Shown here: positions 55,629 through 64,000 of the stretch, piece by piece
Position numbering within the stretch: position 1 is the first letter of the stretch
Layout: every line of letters starts with the position of its first letter
Assembly (NCBI GenBank): GCA_028673005.1
Contig: CM054113.1
Location: 211,535,504-211,599,503, forward strand
Source: Tanypteryx hageni
Taxonomy: Eukaryota; Arthropoda; Insecta; Odonata; Petaluridae
DNA length: 64,000 nt
Direction: 5' to 3'
Program-made: the position numbers and the translations under genes
The notes under the pieces: generated by a model
Database searches by the model: none
What the model saw: only the letters and a program-made list of their open reading frames with translations
Told to the model about the DNA's origin: nothing

Positions 55629-57213
55629 GTATATAAATATTTCATTAAATTTAATATTTCTAAGCCCTCCGACAGGCATTACATTCTTCATTCTTATACA
55701 TTTTTATCTCTAATCCATCACTTAATCGTACAATGCTCTTTCCGCTTGATTAAGTCGTCCATCGTTGTCTATTTTTTCATAATATGAAAATTTAGAATTG
55801 TATTCCGTTCCTTCTATCATAAAGTGTTTCGGGTTGACCTTCTTCGTGGACATCGTGTAAATAAGTAAGTCGGACGTTCTCCGTAAACTAAATCGCCCGG
55901 TCTAAGTTTTCATCTCTAGAGAAGATCTTTCCAACGGCTTCTCTTCTTCTGCATCTTACACTTCTCCTATTGTCTCTTCTATCATTTTAACTCCCATCCC
56001 ACGATGATTTTATCTGATGATAACCTTTTTAATTAAACTGCCCTAGCCATTCTCAAGGATCCCAGATTTCTCAAAGAAGAATTTTGAATAAGTTGCATTT
56101 TTGCACATTCTTTGTCCAGTAAACCTGAAATTCGGCACTGACTACCCTCGTAAAAATTCAATTGAAAAGGTATATCTGAATCATATTTTCTCTATACTGG
56201 AAAACACTAAATAAATTTTTAGCACAATACTAAATGAAATTATTACTTAATTATCAAAGGGTTACATGATTTATTTCTATTAGCTGTATTGTTTAGGAAA
56301 AAATTAAGCACTTGGCATTAAAAGGAAAATTGTATTATTATTAGTAACTTCGCCGATTTCAGGGTGAATTTTGCAATCGAACATTTCTGCTTCGATTTTG
56401 CTCTTTCGCTGATACGGCTTCTATAGGATCCATAAGGAACACAGTTACGGACAAAAAATCTCATTATACGAAGAAATCAAAAGCTCTACTATATAAAAAA
56501 TACATAATAACCAGCTCACATGGGAACACAGAAATACCATGTCAGTAACGGTCACGACAACTTTTTATTGTACTTTAAGAAAAAGTCGCTATCAACCTCT
56601 TCATAAAATCCTATAGGTAAGTAGATTTTGACGTAAGAAAGGAAAGATAAAATCTATGAGGCGAATCATTAATTTTGTCCATGTTTATCATTTAAAAGGC
56701 TATTAGAGCAATCATTCTGTAATTATTCTTGAGATATGGCAGCGATTAACCCTCACGCGCACTTTCAAGTGGAAGATGGATATTTATTTCAAAACTTACG
56801 TTCATTGACGCTTGTTCAAAAATTCGTCTCGTGTGTTGACTTTGGAAATGTATCAAACCACTCAATATATCATACTCAGCAGCTTTTCTTTGCCTCGGGT
56901 GCTCATGGCTCCTTACATACCACCGAGTGCCGCTATCCTTGACGTATTACACACTCCTTGACCCCTCGCAACTATACATGGCACCAGAAAAAGAGTCACG
57001 ACTTAGAGATGCGTAAGCCTGATGGCTAGGTTCTATGTTTATGGTTTTTAGTTGAAGAATTCTCGCCCCGTAACTCGCAAATAAGGTCATTTCCCATGAG
57101 TTTTATCTCACGAAATACTCGTAAGTTCCCACAACTGATCACTCTTCAGTCTAAGAAACTGAACAGGACCCGTACCAACTAGAGCAAAAGGATGCAATAT
57201 GCACTATCTATAT
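55629..57213. other. No gene seen
   Basis: AT-rich. A 73-codon frame crosses the Helitron end and is not a gene. Confidence 0.5.
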
Positions 57214-57650
57214 CAGTGGTGTCCAAACTTTTCGGCTCGAGGGCTACATAACCCCTTGCTGCACTCATATCGGGCCATAGCATACTTCCGGCCTCTTCGC
57301 GCGAAAATAGTTGAATAATTTAAGGAAACTAAAGGGTTTAGTTGTGACTCTATATTACCTTATTTGTTTTAAATATAATTATCTAACATGAGAATAGAAG
57401 GGTAAAGATAAAATATAGTGTTTTTAATAATTTTCTATTTTCATTTTAAGTAAGCTACATTTTGTTCTTCAATTGTCAAACTTATGGCCGAATATACTCG
57501 GCGGGCCGGATGTAACCCGCGGGCTGTAGTTTGGACACCGATGAGTTACGCACATGTAAAATATAAAGTATGAAATTGATCGCGGACCGCATGGAATAGG
57601 TTCACGGGTCGCATGGGATAGGACTGCGAACCACACTTTGGTAATTCCTG
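57214..57650. mobile_element. Composite of two hAT miniature elements
   Basis: CAGTGGTGTCCAAACTTTTC at the left pairs with AGTTTGGACACCGATG ending at 57543, but no duplication flanks that inner pair. The outer right end GGTAATTCCTG (57640-57650) is a different hAT terminus, and the outer 8-mers ATCTATAT (57206-57213) and ATCTAGAT (57651-57658) agree at seven of eight. The simplest reading is one element inserted at or replacing the left end of another. Confidence 0.7.
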
Positions 57651-57854
57651 ATCTAGATCAATAAGAGCCTCAATACGAACTCAAGACAGGTAACATCTAC
57701 TTCGCAACAAAGCATTTCACCCAAGTAGTCAGTTCTTTGAGATATTTAAAAAATTTATATTTAGAGGAAATTATACAAAGTTGGATTGTTTCGTATTTTA
57801 GCTTATTAAATTGGCATCTAAAACAAAAATGTTAATATCTTTCTTTTCTCCGAT

Positions 57855-58425
57855 TCATTTCTCGCATAAAGAGTTTCTTCAAAGATGAAAATTTTGATAA
57901 AAACCGAAAATAATCTAAATAATGTCAATATAAATTAATCGCCATAATTTATCATCGTCGCAGCTTGGATATATCGTTACACAGAAATAGGGATTCATTG
58001 TAAGTAAACTCATCGAAAACTGGATTTTATCATAAATTGGCGTTTTTTTCGATTCTAAATATATTTTCGCGAAAATACGAAAAGGATTCGAATCCTCTAG
58101 TCGACAAAAATAAACCAGGGTTTTCAAGAGTAGGAGCCGAGCTCGTAGCTCGATTGCGACCAGTTTTTAAATAAAAAAATCCTACTCTCAGGCAATGACA
58201 TACTGACAGAGCCTTTTTTTACGACCTGCTGATTCCCTCTGGCCTTCGCGCAATGGGTATCTGAGAGGTCGTGCAATGAAGCTGGTCAGCTAAAAATTTT
58301 AGGAAGAAAAGTGACTTCCCAATACCATTTAATGCATTTGCTAACACACAAAGTTGTTTTTGTGTATAAGAGCCTTGATTCAGGTGCCATGCCGTAGATA
58401 TTCCTTCGTTTCACATTTGCGTTTC
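57855..58425 (-). repeat. Dispersed repeat D3, longer copy
   Basis: Longest copy of the family also seen at 50537-50812 and 31571-31648, here inverted. Contains TTTTCGCGAAAATA, a short palindrome. Family unknown; no coding content. Confidence 0.9.
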
Positions 58426-59628
58426 GATTTAGTCTGGCTACAGACGTTTTTGCCGTCGTTTTTCCGCATATAATATATCGGACGCCAATTCCGTCGAATA
58501 AAGTATACTTTTTTAACGAACGAGATAAACGACCCTAAAACTTATCATTAAGCGTCACTGAACATTTAACTACCGACAGACGATCGGAAGCAGTGCGGAG
58601 ACCTCAAGCGCCGCGTAGCGTCGCAGGATCGTAGCTTTCACGTTCGTCTCCGGGCATTAAGTCTCTGTCAGAGCCAATCAAGTGCAAGGTTATCGGATCC
58701 GGCTGTCGCTCTTCATAAGATGCACGATTTAATACGGCTGGTAGTTCTTTTGTGAGCGCCGATGGGCATCGCTCGTCCTTTTGTTTTAGAACCACATCAT
58801 CGGTTATTTTGTCAGTACGAATTTGTTTGAATGAAATGCGCAATGGAACACGTTCGAGTACCGGATACAGTCACGTAGGGAATGTTAAGTGTGAGTTACC
58901 ATGGATAAAAGTAAGCGACACATATGGCATTGTTTTTGCTGTAAAAAATTATGATTTCGGAATAGATAGGAAACCACTATATATGTAAAATGATCAACGT
59001 ATTCACTCTGCGTAATTTGAATCAATCCTTCTTTAGGTATAAGTTCAGAACGAAGAATTACAACCGACTAAATTATATTCAGTTAAAATACTAAGATGGT
59101 AATAGTTAAAAAAGGCAGACTTCTTAACATATTTTATCTGAAATCATCTGGATGAGTATTTACATCACAAAAAGCGGATGTGCACTTATGAGTGTAGGAT
59201 AAAATAAAACTTAATTTGAAACGAGATAAAATAAATAACGATCTTAAGCGCGTGCTGCAAAAAATGAAACCATTCTCTCATGGGTCACATTGCGTAACTA
59301 ATATATCTGCTGGATATGATTAACTCAATCTGAACGCCACAAACTTGTTTTATGGTCATAATTTAGTCTTTTGATCTCCATCATAGAGTATCATTTTAAT
59401 TTTAACAAGATGATTCAAACAGAACTTATGATGCCTACTTTACATTTAATCATTTATTTAATTCTTATATCGGCTTTAATAGCTTTAAAGTCATCGCGAA
59501 TATGTAGCTCTTTGTGTTCCCACATTTAATAATTTAGCGTTATAAAATACTACAAATACATTCGAACGGAATATTAAATTGATCATTCGTATTTGTGCGA
59601 CAAAAATAACGCGTGTACGTAATAGAAT
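58426..59628. other. No gene seen
   Basis: Two overlapping opposite frames at 58604-58988 have no recognisable domain. The rest is AT-rich. Confidence 0.5.
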
Positions 59629-59740
59629 ATACCGAATCTGAGTCCAACAATAGTTGTTGCTATGGCAACACTCTCGTAATGAGTGATAAAAACTGCAAAA
59701 TCGCCATTATTTACGCGAAATTATAAGAAATACAATCGAT
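59629..59740 (-). repeat. Dispersed repeat D4, inverted copy
   Basis: Partner of 52843-52953. Contains GTTGTTGCTATGGCAAC, an imperfect palindrome lost in the other copy. Confidence 0.9.
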
Positions 59741-59879
59741 AAGCAAACTTCTACGATAAAAAATAGAATCTGCATTCCTTTCCTCAGAGAATATTACAAA
59801 ACTCGCTCCGATATTACAGTTCTAAGATATTTTAATGTGCAATAGAAAATTGCCCTGCACGATGGATTTCAGATTTCTT

Positions 59880-60095
59880 ATGTAAACCAAACAGGAAGAA
59901 TAATTTCTGGAATCGAACCCGCGACTTCAATCTTCGCACCAAAAACTATCCTCGGGAGCTCGGCCCATGTAGCAAGAGATTTTCACCAAGTTTCATGAAA
60001 ATCGGTCCATTAGTTCAAAAGTTAATTGGGGGGAGGGGCGAACAGACAGACACAAAGACAAATATAAGCCTATTTCCATTCTGGAAAGTAGGCTA
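59880..60095 (-). repeat. SINE- or Helitron-like cassette with Pol III B box
   Basis: On the minus strand: a small imperfect stem (AGCCTACTTTCC / GGAAATAGGCT), GTGTCTGTCTGTTCGCC, GGACCGATTTTCATGAAACT, then GGCCGAGCTCCCGAGGATAG and GTCGCGGGTTCGATTCCAG. The last fits the Pol III B box GGTTCGANTCC exactly and the preceding block is roughly A-box-like, so a tRNA-derived SINE is possible. The acceptor and T stems do not pair, so it is not a tRNA. Confidence 0.45.
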
Positions 60096-60870
60096 AAAAT
60101 AATCGAGAAACACGTATTCCCAACAATGTGAAAAATAATAAACAAGAATTCCTTCAAAATGTCAGATTATCGAGGGCAGACCAATTAACAAATTTCCGCT
60201 CGCACTTTCAACATAGACAACCATATCGAGTTAAATAAGTAGATTTAAATAAGTCAGTTGTAATCAAATACATGCAAGTTAGATAAATTATAAACTGAAC
60301 CTGATATAAATGTTTGTGACTATTTTTTGCGTTGAAATTTAATCATACCAAGAGGAAATTTCAGTTGAAAATAAAATTGCTGCTATTCCTATAACCTTTT
60401 TGCAAAATGTAGTAGTATTTTTATTACCCAGTTCTATCCGTTTCGAGATTGAACTCCAAAACCCCTCTGCGAGAGAGTAGCGTGTTAAACTTGGAAATAG
60501 CGAAGACCCTGCAGTATATCCAAATATATTCAGCAGCCAACAGATGTTAATAGTATAAGCTAATATTTTGGCTTTTTTTATGTCAACCTATCAAGCAAAA
60601 TAATTTTCAAGACAAAGTTCAGAAGGACCAGAGTTCACACACTAAATTTTAAGCCATTAACAACGGGAAAATCTATTATTTAAAATTCATGGCTCATTCA
60701 TGTTATGTTATAATATATTCATTGATTAATCTCGTATGTCTATGAGCAGTTTTAACCACGGGACGCGGTTGAGTTACTTAAAATGGATTATTTGTCGATT
60801 ACAAAGTTCACCGCTAAGAGAGAGAAATATATTTTCCAAGAAATGCTGTCGTAGTTACCATCATCAGAGC
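60096..60870. other. No gene seen
   Basis: AT-rich anonymous sequence. Confidence 0.5.
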
Positions 60871-61504
60871 CAGGGCCGGCGGAACGGGGTAGCAAAACAG
60901 GCAACTGCCTAGGGCGCCATGAAGAGCCAATGATTTTGATTTCAAGGCACTGTATATGTATGTCTGTATTCTCTTTTTAAGTAATGTATACTATCTTTCA
61001 TCTTTTAGATGCATTTTGTTATATTTTTCATGCGCATTTGTGTTGTATATACCTTTATATTCAAAATGATTTCAATTCCTCTCCAATGCTGTGTACTACC
61101 TCAATCCTAAAACTATAAGAAGTTTAAACTAGCGGTCTGAGGAAGATTTGGAGAACGTGTAATCCTTGAAGATGTTTACGTACCAACTAACTTACGAGCC
61201 TAAAGTTATGATTTGCTTTGTCTCTTGCTAAAAAATATTCTTCTTAATGCCCATTTCACCGCTCTTACTAACTATGAATTAATGTGGAAAAACATTGCTT
61301 TTAGTAATTATGAAAAAAAAATTAATAATAAAAAAGATCTTTTCTTAATATTATATTTAAGTAATACCGGTGCTTATAGACGTCATTATGTAATTACTAT
61401 TAAAAATAATTTTCATCTATTAGATTTTTAGTATAATTTAGATTGGAGTGGGGCGCCAAAAAAACAGTTTGCCTAGGGCGCCAAACTGCCTTGCGCCGGC
61501 CCTG
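60871..61504. mobile_element. hAT non-autonomous element (634 bp)
   Basis: Starts CAGGGCCGGCGGAACGGGG and ends GCGCCGGCCCTG; both ends then share a GGCAAcTGCCTAGGGCGCCA-type subterminal block. The 8-mers ATCAGAGC (60863-60870) and ATCGGAGC (61505-61512) differ by one base. The AT-rich interior has a 72-codon frame without recognisable content. Confidence 0.92.
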
Positions 61505-61512
61505 ATCGGAGC

Positions 61513-64000
61513 CGACGCTCTCAGTTGCAATGCCACCGTTAGTTTCGTGTAAAACTGACATTTTTGCACTTGATACTAACGAATGAGAGATTAACGAACG
61601 CAGCACTAAGAATTCAAAGTTAAAAGGGTGATAATGAAAAGAAGTTGCGATGAGTAAGTATATAGTTCAGAGATGTTGATGGCATTGAAAAAAGCATACC
61701 AAATTCTTTCCGATGGTAAAAAATAGCCTATTACAACTAAAGTCTTCTTTTCGAGCTTCCTTTAGAAATTTATTCTGATGGCTGAATTTTCTCTTGGTTT
61801 TTTTGCAATACTGTTTTTAGTATTTTGAATCAGTTAAATTAATACTATGTTTATCAAAGTGCGAACCACGGCACAGTAGTGGGCAGTTGAACTTGAACTA
61901 GGTCACAATGATCACGGCAACAACGCAATTACTTATTGCATAAACAGCTAAAAGATATCAAAACACGCAGAAAACGGACTTCGAATGAGGTCAATTGTTT
62001 TTGACGATTTTCTATTGAAAATTTATGAACGCTGATCAGCCTTGCATGATTGGGGTCATACGATGCATTCCACTGATTGTGAGTCTCAAGACAAGCTTGA
62101 GACACATCGGATTAATCGACAAAAATGCAAAATGTATTACAATAGATTGGTGTTGTGAAAATTTAGCAACGATTTTTGATGTGGAATGCTGCAAGTGATA
62201 GATATTAAAGTACCACAAATCCCATTTAAAGCTTGTCGAGATATCAGAGCTTTTGTGTTCATCAAAGACATTTGAAAAATATGCGTCAATTCAAGGATTA
62301 TTTATTCGACTTCGTAAACATGTTGGCAATTCTTCAACACGAAAACGATAGAAAATACTCCAAAAAGTACGAACTCAAAAGTTTGAAATTTTCGATGGAA
62401 TTTCAAGTGATAGTTAAAATATCTCATTGTTTACTCGTGGGTGGATACACCTCACCCAACACACCTTAAGTGCGAATGATTAAGAGCTCGATTTAAACGT
62501 TAAGATGAACTGCCTCTAAACTTGGAAACTATTTGCGGCACATTCGAAAACGCCAAAAGTAAATAAAAGTCGCAAGAGAGTTAAGGTAAAGGTCATCACA
62601 TGGCTAAATAGCATGACATACGCTTATGCAAATTACGAGACATATTCGAAGAGCATGATATGGAAAACCTAACAGGCGTGAGAAAAATTCTTAAAAGAAG
62701 TTGTACTTGTGTTCGCAAGCTAATGTTGGCGATTGTTATTTTACTGCTACGGTAAGAGAATGAGAATTTAAATTAGAAAATGTGAATGTGAAAAAACACG
62801 TAGGTCGCTTTATGGCGGGAAAGCATTCGTAAACAAGGAAACAGTTAAATATTTTTTCCGTCAATTAAAGTTAGATATGTGTCTAAGTGACAGGTGCCGT
62901 TACATTAGAAACAAAGGAGTTAATTAGAGTCCACCTCGAGCGAATGCCGAGACCCTTTACTCATGCTTAGTACAGCGGATTTTCCGCATCAAGTGACGGA
63001 AATTTATATCCACTGTTATTAGATATGGTGCGTTCGTGTCATTCATCTCCTTGCGAGTGAGATTTTCTTCAATGTAGCAATTCTTTCAAAAATTACACCA
63101 ATTTAGAAGACTCCAGACGAAAGTTATTTCGGTATTTTTTTCTTTTAGAAACAGATGGCTTTCGGCATTCAGTGGATAAGCATTTCGCAAAATATGACGT
63201 GTGCTTTTATTTTTCAAACGCAACCTTTCGAAAAGAGGACCTCTCGAGCCCGGTTTAGGGTGGCGCCCTCTTTCGGAGAATCTGGGAAGCTTCCTCGGCA
63301 CTCGGTTCCCACAAATCCCCGCTCCGAAATCCCTCCCCCCGTCGCCTTCCTCTCCCACACTCCTTTTCTCCTCACTCTCCTAACTCTCACACTTTTTTCT
63401 TTCTTAACCCACCCATCTCTCTATCCATAACTCGTTCGAGAGCATCGCATCCTACAAGTCACCGGGGCGCGAAATGATTCATTGTCTACCTCGTTGATGG
63501 CGGTTTTATTTCATCGATGACTTCAGATATAAAATTCCTACAGGTTTTATTTCACTATTGGCTAAGTCCGAGTTATACTTCTTTTGTAGACAACCGATGT
63601 TGAACACCCCTGTTTTAAATTTTAACTAAATTCACTTTATTAAAATTAAGAACGATTTTATCAACGAGAAATCTACTACAAAAATGGATCATTGAGCTCA
63701 CCTTACGGCTGCTGGCAACCAAATGGTAGTCCAGATAACTCCAATGCCCATATGGAAAAATCAGACCAGCGTTTCGGCTACAAAGCAGTCGTTCTCGTTG
63801 GGAATTCAGCGTTAACTACTTCTGAAACTGAAAGAAAGATAAATTTGTCGTCTTTATAAGCACGTAGTGAAAGTCATGTGAAATTAAAGCTGAAAATCTG
63901 CTACTCTTCTGACATTACAAGATAAGATATTGCTTTGAAATAAAAGAAATGACATAAATGCACTTGACACTAGACGATATAATTCATTCGTGAGTACAGG
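61513..64000. other. No gene; solitary hAT end and D2 fragment
   Basis: 63300-63430 is C/T-rich. GATGTTGAACACCCCTG ending at 63612 is a hAT-type right end with no left partner seen. 63685-63740 (ATTGAGCTCACCTTACGGCTG) is a third copy of repeat D2. Confidence 0.5.
62036..62470 (+). pseudogene. Possible Tc1/mariner transposase remnant
   Basis: The frame 62233-62469 contains MLAILQHENDRKYSKKYELK, which resembles the QQDNDPKHTSK block around the second catalytic Asp of Tc1-like transposases, with Asp replaced in part. Upstream CMIGVIRCIPLI (about 62040-62080) could be the decayed W.G..G block. No terminal repeats were found and the WPSQSPDLNPIE block that should follow is not visible, so this is tentative. 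Confidence 0.3.

Noticed and set aside
50537..59740. One large palindrome or inversion spanning 50.5-59.7 kb
   Set aside because: D3 and D4 are each inverted but their order is not reversed, so separate repeat copies explain it.
1..64000. CRISPR arrays, bacterial operons, riboswitches, Shine-Dalgarno sites
   Set aside because: The composition, element types and lack of dense coding are eukaryotic; no regularly spaced short repeats with unique spacers exist.

Overview
This window looks like a repeat-rich, AT-rich, intron- or intergenic-type stretch of an animal nuclear genome, most likely a large arthropod (insect) genome. The reasons are the kind of mobile elements present: a Jockey-clade LINE with gag-type zinc knuckles, a second LINE with a (GAT)n-type tail, PIF/Harbinger elements with a MADF partner gene, Helitrons with the arthropod-style TCTATATATA-like start and CTAG end, and many hAT, pogo-like and piggyBac-like miniature elements. 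I find no host protein-coding gene, no rRNA and no intact tRNA that I can support. Most long open frames are chance frames in pyrimidine- or purine-rich DNA.

Layout. 0.9-3.3 kb: a non-autonomous Helitron with a nested TTAA-flanked miniature element and a perfect 28-bp-arm hairpin. 3.3-6.9 kb: no gene, pyrimidine then purine blocks. 7.0-8.0 kb: a PIF/Harbinger relic with a MADF gene (+) facing a transposase gene (-). 11.9-12.2 kb: a hAT miniature element with a perfect 8-bp target duplication. 14.2-15.0 kb: a second, young-looking Harbinger element, followed at 15.0-15.35 kb by another hAT miniature element. 15.5-19.1 kb: a LINE 3' end, a ~146-bp tandem repeat and an RT-encoding LINE relic, bracketed by an inverted ~170-bp dispersed repeat. 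20.1-21.2 kb: a hAT element and a dispersed repeat. 27.2-31.5 kb: a minus-strand Helitron abutting a GC-rich, multiply frameshifted Jockey-type LINE. 33.0-34.1 kb: a Helitron Rep relic that reads to the CTAG end of the element and is interrupted by a small hAT-like insertion. 39.0-40.9 kb: a hAT element with a decayed transposase. 41.9-42.5 kb: two different hAT miniature elements back to back, sharing one target duplication. 43.7-44.3 kb: two TA-flanked pogo-like elements. 46.2-49.3 kb: a 3-kb strand-asymmetric pyrimidine domain flipping to purine. 50.5-61.5 kb: dispersed repeats in inverted pairs, further hAT elements, a tandem duplication and Helitron ends. 61.5-64 kb: mostly anonymous, with a possible Tc1/mariner remnant.

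There is no operon or pathway. The genes present are transposition proteins, all damaged except the short Harbinger N-terminal frame, and the structural interest lies in nested and adjacent insertions, readable target-site duplications, and a few unusual palindromes. Coordinates of element ends come from reading terminal repeats and target duplications by eye; family names rest on motif recognition, without any database search.
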